Assembly (NCBI RefSeq): GCF_963676685.1
Contig: NC_092349.1
Coordinates: forward strand, 80,984,604-81,048,603
Direction: 5' to 3'
DNA: 64,000 nt
Source: Mytilus edulis
Taxonomy: Eukaryota; Mollusca; Bivalvia; Mytilida; Mytilidae
A program made the translations under genes and the position numbers. The notes under the pieces are model-generated. The model did no database searches and was not told the DNA's origin. It saw only the letters and a list, made by a program, of their open reading frames with translations. Positions 38,201 through 48,595 of the stretch are shown piece after piece; the stretch's first letter is position 1; every line of letters begins with the position of its first letter.

Positions 38201-41200
38201 TTAAGAGTTATTTAGCCACGACAATAGTCTTATTACCTTTAGTTTATATTTTCACATTGAAAAAAATGAGATGTACTTGTGACGAAAAAATTACAATACG
38301 GTGCAACAGTATCCTTATAGAAAGAGAACTTTTATTATAATTTTATTTCTTTGCATTTCATTGAAGGGTGTGTCACTTCAATACAGCGTTATATGGACTG
38401 ATTGGCCGCTCGAATTCGCACGAATTTACTATTTACGCCAAGTTATCAATCAGCCTTATTTTTTTTGTCTGTTCAAAGTCTGTAACATCTATGATTCTGT
38501 CATGTGTTGCAATGCAGCTGGTTAAATTCCATGCGATTTCTTTGAAATACTAAGGCTTTTTCTACCTCAGGAATAGATTACCTTATGCCGGCGTCACACA
38601 TTGGCGTATAGACCGGCGTGCACCAAACGTACAGAGAAAATTGACAAAGTCGGTATACGTTAGTTGCATGCCATAGGAACGCTTATCAATCGTTCAAAGC
38701 GCGTTGCATATAAAGTTTGTAGTACGTCGAAATACGAAGGTAAAATTGAGAAAGGAAATTGGGAATGTGTCAAAGCGACAACAACCTGACCATAGAGCAG
38801 GCCAAGGCCACTAATGGGTCTTCAATGTAGAGAGAAACTCCCGCACCCGTAGGCGTCCTTCAGCTGGCCCCTTAAAAACTATGTATACTAGATCACACAA
38901 GACTAACAAAGGCCAGAAGCTCCTGAATTGGGACAGGCGCAAAATTGCGGCGGGGATAAACATGTTTATGAGATATCAACCCTCCCCCTATTTCTCTAGC
39001 TAATGAAGGAAAGTAAATACGCTTGATGAACGCTACAATATCAGGAAATTTGTATGCAGCATAAAAAACATAAAACATACGCCAACATACGTTTCTAGTA
39101 CGCCCAATACACGCTTAAAGCTCGTTTTTCACACGTTACAAATATGATTGACAGGTTAAATACATCCAAAATTACTAGAGTATTGGTAGCGTAAATGATT
39201 TTGAACACGCCAGTGCTATACGCTGATGTGTGACGCCGGTATTAGTTGTGTTTCCTCAATGCTTTTCAACTTCGTATTTTATTTGGCCTTTTAAACATTT
39301 TTTTCGTCACTGATGAGTTTTTCGTAGACGAAACGCGTGTCTGGCGTAAATATAAAATTTCATTCCTGGTATCTATGAGGAGTTTATTTCCGGTATGTAT
39401 TGTCTTTTGAAATTAGTATTACTTTGATATTACACTTTTTGAAACCATTTCCATCAATTTTCAAATTCCATTGTCTAAACTTATGTTTCATTGTTCATGT
39501 GTTGTTTCCATATATTTTAGCCACTAATCTTGAGTCTATCCCTTTATTCAGATAACACCCCATATAGCAATTAAATTATGTTTGTAATGTCATTCATAAC
39601 TCTTAACAGACCAATTAACAGACCAAGTTTTATACATCCGACCCATTAACAGACCACATTTTTATCAAAAATTGATTTATGTCACCAAAATACAGTTTTT
39701 CGTGTAGATTTTTCACATATTGATGTTAATATGGTAAACAAACATAATGCCCGTCTTTTTTCGATGTTCAAAATATTGCATGCAAGTAAACTCAACCAAC
39801 TTGTCATTTTTGTGTGTGTAAAATGTGTATAAATTTACTGATGAGTAACTCGCCTTTTCATTTTATAGATCGTTTATTGAAGCTAGAAAAAAAATAATTA
39901 CACCACTGGATTCAGTACTCCAAATCGTTTTGTCAGACATGAATAGTTTTTATGATATAAATATAATTAAAAAGTTATACAATGAAACATACTGACCTTG
40001 CAATGATTTTCTCGATAACACCTGATTAACAGACTTTAGCCAACACGATTAACAGACCAACCGCCGATATAGCCGCATACTCAATATAGATTAACCGACC
40101 AAACTCTCGGTTAGCCGAGTGTCGGCCGTGCATAGATGACGTTTTAAAGACATCTCATATTCCACATGATTAGTGTTTTTTTTTCTCTTTTCTCAAACTA
40201 TTCTTACTTGTAGTCTGGAATCTACACCGGAACCCCATGGGAAACCCGTCGTCATGGTAAGAATGAACCAGTCACCTATCTTCCTGTCGGCTGGTGAAAA
40301 ATATTCGATCAGTCCTAATGAGGTCATACCCGACATCTGAAGGAAAAAAATATATGTGCACATTTATGACTCGTAGTTAAAAATCCTGGTAATTTAATTT
40401 TGGATGTAACACGTCTTCTGGTAGGCTGACAGTGTTTTGTCTATCAGATCATAAACATAATTTTGTCATGTGACCGTGACGTCATCAACGTTTTTCATGA
40501 TGTAATCCGGTTCTTACTCCTACATTACAGATACTGCGTTTAAAAATGACTCAGACATAATATAACGGAATTATTGCCATTCTTTAAGACAGAATATTCC
40601 ATGAAATTATCGCCAATTTGTAAGACAGAATGTAACGGAATTATCGCTAATCTCTAGTTTCTTTTTATTTTTTAGTGTCCGAAAGGACAAAATAAAACAC
40701 ATTGATTTAACACATCGATGAATAAGGGAACACAACAGATCAACCTGGCATTACACTTTGATTAATGTGTTTCCAAAATGAGAGTAATATTTTCAATGAA
40801 TTGCAAATGATAAAGTTTTTTTTATATAATTCATTTTCAGAAATAATATCTTCGAGCAATATGAAACCACCAAACATTTTTTTACATAAATAAGGCCGTT
40901 AGTTTTCTCGTTTGCATTGTTTTACATTGTCTTATCGGGGCCTATTATAGCTGACTTTGCGGTATGGGTTTTGCTCATTGTTGAAGGCCGTACGGTGACC
41001 TATAGTTGTTAATGTCTGTGTCTTTTTTGTCTTTTGTGGATAGTTGTCTCATTGGCAATCATACCACATCTTCTTTTTTATATAAACAGGTAAGATTTAA
41101 ACCAGAGTAAACTAGGACGCAATAACATTTTACTCGGGAGGGAAATGTCGTATTCAATTCAGTCTGGCTTAAATATAAAAATACAACACTAAGACGTTAT

Positions 41201-41824
41201 GCGCTGAAATGAGAAAACATGCCTATAGCTACATTACAATGTAAAGTTAAAGCGAACTAAAATGTTAAGGCCGATTCTGCTTATTATCTTATGTCAAATC
41301 CCCTGACCACATTTTAAAGACAAACCGGGCAGGTTTCCTTTAAAAGATGTACAATAGAACAAACTGTCTTCCCATTATAAATCTAATTAAAACATACACA
41401 AATACAAGCAACCTTTTTCTTTCCTTTATTCAAACAGATCAAATATAAAAAAAGAAGATGTGGTATGATTGCCAATGAGACAACTCTCCACAAGAGACCA
41501 AATGACACAGAAATGATCAAATATAGGTCACCGTACGGCCTTCAACGATGAGCAAAGCCTATACCACAAAGTCAGCTATAAAAGGCCCCAAAATATCACA
41601 ATATCAGTCTTGTATTGTCTCTCATAATAACGTGCCAAATAGCTCAGTTAAATTACCAAATTCACTATAATACTTACAACGTGTCCGTATGTTTTCATAA
41701 AAGCGTCCATTATTTTAAGTTTAAATTTTTGTGGGAATGGTTCCGGTACATGAGCGTCCAAGTAAAAATACAAAAAGACGCTTAGCAAAACTGCCACTAT
41801 AGTAAACGTTGTACGAGAAGCCAT
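29300..41824 (-). CDS. AADAC-like serine hydrolase (arylacetamide deacetylase family), five exons
   Basis: Exons in transcript order are 41824-41678, 40336-40208, 35991-35868, 35062-34999 and 30086-29300 (1251 nt, 416 residues plus TGA). All have GT/AG borders and matching phases. Residues about 7-25 form one hydrophobic segment, as in type II ER-membrane AADAC enzymes. The oxyanion-hole HGGG is at 124-127, the nucleophile is Ser198 in GDSAGG, Asp356 lies in YDFIRDDG and His386 in GFHNALMF. The Asp-to-His spacing of 30 equals that of human AADAC as I remember it. Members hydrolyse ester and amide bonds of lipids and xenobiotics; this substrate is unknown. It appears complete and active. Introns are stuffed with mobile elements: intron 4 (30087-34998) carries the 32023-34724 element and intron 2 (35992-40207) the 37690-40130 element. 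A paralogous first exon lies at 43062-42901. Confidence 0.92.
30108..30172 (-). repeat. Fragment of dispersed mussel repeat B
   Basis: GGAAATGGGGAATGTGTCAA and GACAACAACCTGACCATAGA match the start of the long copies. It lies 22 bp from the acceptor of the last AADAC-like exon. Confidence 0.75.
30270..30402. repeat. Short tandem units of about 28 bp (ATCGCAGGACGCCCGCCAAA)
   Basis: Four to five diverged units of roughly 28 bp, each with CGAAATCGCAGG followed by CGCC, run in tandem inside intron 4 of the AADAC-like gene. They are GC-richer than their surroundings. Confidence 0.7.
30660..30873. mobile_element. 214-bp MITE with TTA target duplication
   Basis: The inverted ends GGCAGCAACCATTTGATTTT and the reverse of AAAATCAAATGGTTGCTGCC are flanked by TTA (30657-30659 and 30874-30876). 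A poly-G/poly-C run follows each end. It resembles the 15540-15816 family. Confidence 0.85.
31195..31470. repeat. Dispersed repeat C, second copy
   Basis: It shares GTGGACCGTGAAATTGGGAT, TTGGACTTCAACTTCATCAA and AACCTGAAGCGGGACAGATA, and ends in a GACGGACGAAC run that abuts the element at 31469. Confidence 0.75.
31469..31970. mobile_element. About 500-bp element with 26-bp inverted ends and an internal direct repeat
   Basis: It starts TGTGAGGAAATAAATTTTAC and ends with the exact reverse complement. A segment of about 128 bp next to the left end (from 31485) recurs almost identically at 31834-31960 beside the right end, in direct orientation. No clear target duplication is visible. Confidence 0.75.
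32023..34724. mobile_element. 2.7-kb non-autonomous DNA transposon, CACTGTG ends, 5-bp TSD
   Basis: The termini read CACTGTGTCTAAACC on both sides and are flanked by an exact 5-bp duplication TATTA (32018-32022 and 34725-34729). Inverted arms of about 450-470 bp (32023-about 32490 and about 34260-34724) are near-identical. Their inner ends carry repeated CCGGTTTCGTC motifs. The middle holds a 371-bp tandem duplication and a GACG-rich run, with no transposase frame. Long arms, CAC ends and a 5-bp duplication best fit Transib/ProtoRAG-type elements; this is inferred because no transposase is present. It sits in intron 4 of the AADAC-like gene. Confidence 0.85.
32861..33602. repeat. 371-bp tandem duplication, two near-identical copies
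   Basis: Copies lie at 32861-33231 and 33232-33602. I see only an occasional difference, such as CGTAATG versus CCTAATG. It lies within the 32023-34724 element and must postdate its sequence. Confidence 0.92.
35495..35805 (-). repeat. Diverged dispersed repeat related to family A
   Basis: GTGCCAATGAGACAAATCTC, ATCACCGAACAGCAAGCTAT and ACAAATGCAGCGGGTTAAAA recur, in part, at 23870-24130. It sits in AADAC-like intron 3 (35063-35867). Confidence 0.6.
36981..37170 (-). repeat. Dispersed mussel repeat A, near full length
   Basis: It reads AAGAAGATGTGGTATGATTG, AACAACTATAGGTCACCATA, CAATGAGCAAAGCCCATACC and AAACGAGAAAACTAACGGCC in order. Confidence 0.85.
38586..39240. mobile_element. Nested inverted-repeat element with CCGGCGTCACACAT ends
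   Basis: The left end GCCGGCGTCACACATTGGCG and right end CGCTGATGTGTGACGCCGGT are inverted. The interior includes repeated ACGTAC-type motifs and a copy of mussel repeat B at 38748-38995, a third level of nesting. Confidence 0.75.
38748..38995 (-). repeat. Dispersed mussel repeat B
   Basis: GGGAATGTGTCAAAGCGACA, GGCGTCCTTCAGCTGGCCCC and CCTGAATTGGGACAGGCGCA match the copy at 14805-15140. Confidence 0.8.
40888..41086 (+). repeat. Dispersed mussel repeat A, full-length example
   Basis: It runs from AAGGCCGTTAGTTTTCTCGT through TTATAGCTGACTTTGCGGTA and GAAGGCCGTACGGTGACCTA to CATACCACATCTTCTTTTTT. It is in AADAC-like intron 1, about 550 bp upstream of exon 2. Confidence 0.88.
41446..41602 (-). 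repeat. Dispersed mussel repeat A, reverse copy
   Basis: It is oriented opposite to the 40888 copy in the same intron, so the pair could base-pair in the transcript. Landmarks are GAAGATGTGGTATGATTGCC and CACCGTACGGCCTTCAACGA. Confidence 0.85.
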
Positions 41825-42900
41825 GTTTATAATCCATATGTGTGAAAGAGTTAAAGTCCAACCACTGATGACAAACTAATGACATATTTACACTATCTGT
41901 ATGTTTAGTTAGGATGTAGATAGCACAAAAGGAGGGACGTTTTGTTAGTATAGTGTTATCATATACTTAATCAAGGGGGTCACATTGCCTATTTGAGATA
42001 TCTTAAGGTCTACTTAAATTGATAAATAAATCAGGCTCTATATTTTCTAATTGACATATAGATCTACATCCGATATAAAAATAAATGTATTCCAAAAATA
42101 ATTTAAGTACATGTATTTATTTATATCGCACTTCATTTGTCACTTGAAATTATGTAAATCACGTGACAACGACAGTATCATAGACATGTGAATCAATATG
42201 TAAGTCGTTCACCAACAAAAAAAAAAATTATTTCTTGTTAGTGAAATAAAGTAGATTGAACAGTAAAAACAGAAACATATACACAAAATTTTCTTTTTCT
42301 TAAGGTTCTTTTTGACCATTACTATGCCCAGTTTTCGTAACAACCTTCATCGAAGATTTGACCATGATAATAATGACTAAAACATTTAACCGTAGACAAA
42401 TTTACTGTAAAAAAAACTATATCCATTCATCAGTAATACACAGGAACATATTTTTTTTCTTTCAAATTTTGGATCTCGTCGTTGTAAACAAATCTTCTGT
42501 ACAAGTTTCATAAAGCAGTGAGGATGTTTGACAAAGTTGTTGTTCTAAAAAAGACAATATCAAAATTCTAACCGAAAAAGAGGTCATTTATCAGTAAATG
42601 TTGAAAAAAATAAAGATTTTTTTTTCAAATGCTGTTGCCATGGATACTGTCTTTTGATTACGTAGAAGGCCATATCACAGTATAATAAAACTAAAAAAAA
42701 GGTTTGGAGATTTTTTAATTAAAAATATATCCAAATATGAACTGCAAAAATATGGTTCAGTTGTCATTAAGACTGAAAAATGAAGATTTTTTAAAACAAA
42801 TTTTCATTTCCGAAACCTCTTTTGAATTGTTACTATATATATGTACATATGATAAAGATAAACATTTATCTCAAATGTCCCAATTATTGGTGAACTTTAC

Positions 42901-43062
42901 CAGAAATCCATGCAACCGCATTAGTCCATCCATTAATTTAAATTTGAAGTCCTCCGGGAATTCATCTGGTACAGGTGTATCCAAGAAGACATAAAGAAAC
43001 AGTGCAACCCATAAAACAAGCACAGAACAAACGATAACGAAGACACGGAATCGTACCTTCAT
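42901..43062 (-). CDS. Paralogous or alternative first exon of the AADAC-like gene
   Basis: From an ATG at 43062 it encodes 54 residues ending at a donor (CTG/gtaaag at 42900) in phase 0. The layout matches exon 1 of the gene at 41824: a short basic start, a hydrophobic anchor (residues about 7-27), then a VP-x2-FP motif followed by FKxKxMD (FPEDFKFKLMD here, FPQKFKLKIMD there). No other exons of a second gene lie between it and 41824. It could splice in frame to exon 2 at 40336 as an alternative start, or be the leftover of a tandem duplication. Confidence 0.7.
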
Positions 43063-43291
43063 TTCAAATATACGTTCCTTAATAAATAGTATGTTTTCAC
43101 AAAGATTGGGTTGAGATAACTAGCCTTGGTCAAAATGTTTAAGATAAGACCATTTGAGGTATCTGAAGGGATTGTAAAGTTGAGTAACACTTTACATGCA
43201 ATAAAATAAATAAATAGATAAATAAATATACGTAATCATGATTCATAATACCACACAGGGACCATGTCAGATATTTTAATCACCACGTTAG

Positions 43292-45088
43292 CACAGTGTA
43301 CAAGCGGACAGTGACACAAAACGGAAGTTGCTGATCTGTCCGACGGCGATCGGCTCGTTGTTTTTCAAAAAAATATAGAATATCAACACAAAGTGTCCCA
43401 TAATGGATTGTTCAGCAGCTCAAGGTAAGTGAATAACTACAATGATGTATTTTTGACCATTTAAAGCTTATTTTATGCTTTTAGCATCAACCGTCTTTTT
43501 AAAATAACTCCTGATCATGAAGAGGGGTCAAAATTTTGCGATTTTTCGAGTCATAAATCTTAACAAAATCCGAAAATTCAAACATTTTCAAGATTTTTAA
43601 TCGATACATAGTTGAATAATCATATTCCGCATACACACACAAAAGTTTGGTTCATTTTTTTTTATTATATTGTCACAATTGAATCTTTTCTATTCAAAGT
43701 GTACTGTCCGCCTCGTTGCCACCGTATGTTTTCATACTGTCCGATTCGTTGGTCATATTCATGATCGATATCTTAAGCAAAAGTAAGATTGAAACATGCA
43801 ATTTATCCACATTTAAACTTTATTCAACACAGATACTGTCTATGATTATATATGGAAAATATTTATAGATTATATATTCAGCTTGGATCTCGTGTCAATT
43901 AAAGGGGGACATTGGTCACTCTTCCAGAACCTTTACTCATGTCTGCTGCTCGTATTCATCGTTTGCGGACCTTGTTGTTAGATTCTAACTAGGGTTCCCA
44001 ACCCCGGACCCCCGACCGCCTGGATCCGCAACTGCCTAAGCGATTACAAATACATGTATTAAGTAACGTGAATGTATTCATATTAATTTATTTAATCGAT
44101 GATTTGTACATATAAGAATCTATTGTTTTGATTTTCTGTGTCAAACGTTTATAAATATAAAAAAGAAGATTTGGTGTAATTGCCAATGAGACAACTCTAA
44201 ACAAGAGAACAAATTAAATGACACAGAAATGAACAACTATAGGTCACCGTACGGCCTTCAACAATGAGCAAAGCCCATACCGCATAGTCAGCTATAAAAG
44301 GCCTAGAAATAATTTTTGTTGCATGGTTGTATTTTTCATGAAAAGTTATTACCCCTATTTATGTTTTTGAGTGATAAAAATAACAATGTTCCACATGAAT
44401 GTATGAATAAATATACAATAAAAATCACCTACGTGCCCCATTTTCCTAAAACAAACTAGAGAAACGTATATTAAATTTTCATGTGCATGCATTAACAATG
44501 CTTTTTATATGTAATAATCAGTAACATTTTATAAATGTTGATATTTCCTAGGAAATCGGTCATGAATGTGGATAAATTGCATGTTTCAATCTTACTTTTG
44601 CTTAAGATATCGATCATGAATATGACCAACGAATCGGACAGTATGAAAACATACGGTGGCAACGAGGCGGACAGTACACTTTGAATAGAAAAGATTCAAT
44701 TGTGACAATATAATAAAAAAAAAATGAACCAAACTTTTGTGTGTGTATGCGGAATATGATTATTCAACTATGTATCGATTAAAAATCTTGAAAATGTTTG
44801 AATTTTCGGAGTTTTGTTAAGATTTATGACTCGAAAAATCGCAAAATTTTGACCCCTCTTCATGATCAGGAGTTATTTTAAAAAGACGGTTGATGCTAAA
44901 AGCATAAAATAAGCTTTAAATGGTCAAAAATACATCATTGTAGTTATTCACTTACCTTGAGCTGCTGAACAATCCATTATGGGACACTTTGTGTTGATAT
45001 TCTATATTTTTTTGAAAAACAACGAGCCGATCGCCGTCGGACAGATCAGCAACTTCCGTTTTGTGTCACTGTCCGCTTGTACACTGTG
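43292..45088. mobile_element. 1.8-kb non-autonomous DNA transposon, CACAGTG ends, 5-bp TSD, 520-bp arms
   Basis: Near-identical inverted arms (43292-43813 and 44565-45088) start CACAGTGTACAAGCGG and are flanked by GTTAG at 43287-43291 and 45089-45093. CACAGTG equals the consensus RAG recombination-signal heptamer. Each arm contains an exon-like segment, ATGGATTGTTCAGCAGCTCA followed by AG/gtaagt, pointing inward. The roughly 750-bp middle holds a copy of mussel repeat A. There is no transposase. It lies upstream of the AADAC-like first exons. Confidence 0.9.
44155..44312 (-). repeat. Dispersed mussel repeat A, reverse copy nested in a DNA transposon
   Basis: AAGAAGATTTGGTGTAATTG, CAACTATAGGTCACCGTACG and CATAGTCAGCTATAAAAGGC are in family order. 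It is inserted between the arms of the 43292-45088 element. Confidence 0.85.
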
Positions 45089-45129
45089 GTTAGGTCTTCG
45101 GGAACAATTATTTTAATTTAATTGAAAAA

Positions 45130-45285
45130 CAAAAAATAAGGAGATGTGGTACGATAAACAATTAGACACATATCAATTAAAGTTCAAATGATGTGGATAT
45201 AAACAACTAAAGGCAACCGTATGGCCTTCAAAAATGAGATAAACCCATACTGTATCGTCGGCTATAAAAGGCTCCAACATGAAAA
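45130..45285 (-). repeat. Dispersed mussel repeat A, diverged reverse copy
   Basis: GGAGATGTGGTACGATAAAC, ACCGTATGGCCTTCAAAAAT and GTCGGCTATAAAAGGCTCC are clear but more mutated than in neighbouring copies. Confidence 0.75.
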
Positions 45286-45397
45286 ATATGTAATACTAGT
45301 AAACAGAATATGTTTGTTAGCATTACTCACCTCTAACCACATGCCTTGGGATCGTTGTGTAACAGTACAACTTATAGGAACAAACTACTTACAGGTT

Positions 45398-45525
45398 AGA
45401 CAATATTTGGTCATGTTTTATGAAGATTTAAGCCCAAGGCGAAGCCGAGGGCTCAAGATTTAAGCCCAAGGCGAAGCCGAGGGCTCAAATCTTCATAAAA
45501 CATGACCAAGTATTGTATGACCAAT
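45398..45525. repeat. Palindromic block with two AGCCCAAGGCGAAGCCGAGG units
   Basis: The outer arms ATTTGGTCATGTTTTATGAA and TTCATAAAACATGACCAAGT are inverted. Between them the unit TAAGCCCAAGGCGAAGCCGA plus GGGCTCAA is repeated twice in direct orientation. The whole can fold into a long hairpin; each unit can also form a small GGC-GAA-GCC stem. Confidence 0.85.
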
Positions 45526-46359
45526 TAAGAACATATTCACACTTTCGAGTGACCTTATAAAATTATCTTTTCCCATTGTGATATTCAAACCTAAATAAGA
45601 GTTCACTTTTTATAATGAACTTCTGGAAATGTAAAACATAGGTAATCATCATTTCAATGGATGGAATGAAATAGCACCGACATAGTTTGTGAGGACCAAA
45701 AGGATAAATTGTTTTTTTTCTGTTTTCAGGTAAAATTTAATACATATATATCTTAAGTTTAGTTTTTTTTTAAGTGAGACATTGTTGTATAAATCCTCTT
45801 TCTGAATTTTGATTTTTTTATAAATAAAAACGCTCTATATGAACATTTCAATTCAGACCATTCACCATTAAATGCTTACTTTTTATTGATAAATTTACAT
45901 GTATTGAGTTTCTCAAAAAAAAAAATCCTTTGCTTTATATATCTTGAAAGAAAAAAAAATCCCTCAAATGTCAGGAATATAAATTAAATAAATATTATTT
46001 CACCTACATCCTTATCCCATTTTTTGGTTTATTCATTATATGTGTACCATTAAAAAATAGAAAATGTATGAAAATTTGCAAAATTCAAAAGGTTTTTGTT
46101 TTAATCTTTGCTCTTTCGTCTTTAATCAGTATACTAGGCCTTTTCCCCAAGGAAAATGCCTCAGGGGATGGTACACTTTGTTAGTGCAGTTATTAAGAGT
46201 TCACTTTTATAATTAACTGAAAATGATAAGTCATTCATGTATAGCATTTCATAGTGCATGGAAAACCATGTACTATGAAAATTGGAGGGAAAAAAACCTG
46301 ACTTTTCATTGGACGAGTTTGGGTGAGTATGTTCTAATAGTATATAACAATCAATTTAA

Positions 46360-48595
46360 TTCAATTCAAAGCTTTATTTATAGTCGGCATGTTACATAAC
46401 AAATAAACATACGCTCTCTGAGCTTTTATAACCGACAAATGCATACATTTACATAATAATCATACACAATACAAATATTAAAACATAAAAGACATTTAGG
46501 CTGCACTATTTAAATACTATATATTATACACATGCATAAGCATAAGCACTAAAAGCAAACATAAAAACTAAAGCACAGCAATCACAAATTATAAAAAGCT
46601 AAGCAAACAGTCACAAAAAGCAGCCCTATTATATTTTAAGCTGTAACATAAAATAAATAAAACTAAGCACATGCATTGCAATGGCATGAGTTGCCATTCC
46701 ATGAGTTAATTAGACTCTTGAATTGGGTAAACGATGTTTCAGTTCTAAAGTGGTTTGGCAACTCATTCCATAGTTTGGCAGCAGAATATCTGAAAGATTT
46801 CAAGCCATACCTTGTTGTTCTTACGTCAGGTATTTCAGCTAAATTTTGGTATCTGAAAGAATATTTGGTTTTTTAATATTTATAAGATCATGGAGGTATA
46901 CTAGATTTTCATGATTGACTGTTCTAAAGACCTCTATTGCCATGGTTCTTACTTTAAGTGATGGCATTTTTGATTTTAAAAGTAAGTCTTCATATGTGCT
47001 ATTGCGATCCTGGCAAATGAAGCGAAGTGCTTTTTTTGTACTTTTTCAATTTTTGTAGTGTTGGCCTCGCTGCAGAAATGCCAGGACAATGAGCAGAAAT
47101 TAAAGTTTGACATAATAAAGGAGTGATATAATTTTCCAAGTTTGTTTAAGTATTTGCCAAGTCATTTTAAAACATTTGGTTGTCTGGATGCTTTTTTGCA
47201 GATGTTTGATATAAGCGTGTTGAAATTTAGTTCAAAGTCAATGGGGATTCCTAATAGTTTGACCTCTTTCTCACATTTTATTTTGTTACCTGCTAGATCA
47301 AATGTAATGTTTTTGACCATTGTTTTTTTGCCAATTGCCAGAGCTTGAAATTTTGCAGGATTTGCCTTTATTTGATAGGAAGAAAACCATTCTATCAGAG
47401 CCAAACTGTCTTTTTCAAGTGTGGAGATAACGGTGTCTATATCTCTATTTTTATAAGATAATGTGTTGTCATCAGCGTAATTGTTAAGTGAACTATGTGT
47501 GGTGAAGTGAAATATATCACTAATGAAGATGTTAAAAAGTATAGGACCAAGAATAGAACCTTGTGGTACTCCTTTGTATATGTTTTGCCAATTGCTCAGA
47601 CTAGAGCCAACTCAAACACATTGTTTCCTGTTAGATAAGTAATTTTTAATGAGTTTTAATGAGGAAGTTGAAAGACCATATGCTTCAAGCTTAAGCAGTA
47701 GAAGATCGCGAGGAAGACAATCGAAAGCCTTAGATAGATCCATTAGTATTGAGCCAATGAACTTATTTTGATCAAGTGCCATTTTCCAGTCCTCGATGAT
47801 TCTGAGTAAAATAGTTTGACATCCGAATTTTGGTCGAAAAGCAGATAAGATGGATGAAAGTGTGTATTGAAGTATTCAACTAGCTGGTTGTAAATTGCTG
47901 TTCAAAAAATTTTGAATTTGCTGGAAGTATACTTACTGGTCTATAGTTGCACACACCAAGTACATTGTTCTTTTTATGCAATGGTACAAGTTGTGCCTCT
48001 TTTAATTTCTCTCGAAAAGTGGTTGATTTTATAGTCTTGTTTATCAATTCAGTTATTGGTTTTGTGATAACTGGTTGTGCTAGTTTTAGGACTTTAGCTG
48101 ATATGCCATCTATTCCTGTTGCCTTTTTTATGTATAATTTTAAGTTGTTTATCTACAAATTCATTTGAGATGGCACTAAGTTCTAGTTGGTGTGTGGCAG
48201 TTTTGTTTTCGTGTATTTTTGTAACACTTGGATGGTTATTATTAGCAGGTGTGTTGTTGCCAATATCTTTAGCCACATTTATAAAAAAAATCATTGAAGT
48301 GTTCTGCACCCTTGTTTTAGTCACTTATTATGGTTTCTTCATCACATAGAATGATATTTTTGGTGAAGTTGCTACCTTTGTTTGTAATTAAAGGTTTAAT
48401 AGTAGGACAGAAATCAGATGTTTTTGGTCGGCCTATGCAGCGTTCGTGAAAGTATGCTTTTATGGATTTTTTCTTTATTTTATTGACTAGATTTCTCTGT
48501 TGTCTATAGAGTTCCCAGCTATTACCTGATTTTTGTTTGTTATACCTATTGTACAGTTGTCTTTTTTTGTACAATGCTTTTCGTAGCTCGTGGTT
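46360..48595 (-). pseudogene. Degenerate CR1-like LINE, reverse transcriptase part
   Basis: Minus-strand frames give a pre-RT segment (48317-48574), then GIDGISAKVLK and a PLHKKN...NYRPVSI region near 47900-48120, and a C-terminal part at 47162-47404. Stops and frameshifts lie between them. The 3' end at about 46355 is a short ATTCAATTCAA repeat, as at CR1-type tails. It continues beyond the inserted element at 48596-49837 into the endonuclease part. Confidence 0.8.

Larger units (their letters stand above)
37690..40130. mobile_element. 2.4-kb non-autonomous DNA transposon, CACGGCCG ends, 5-bp TSD
   Basis: Both ends begin CACGGCCGACACTCGG and match, inverted, for about 100 bp with few changes. 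The flanks are CATAG at 37685-37689 and 40131-40135. Subterminal GGTCTGTTAAT/ATTAACAGACC motifs recur for several hundred bp inwards (for example near 38165 and 39605-39655). No transposase is present. A smaller inverted-repeat element (38586-39240) is nested inside. It lies in AADAC-like intron 2. Confidence 0.85.
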
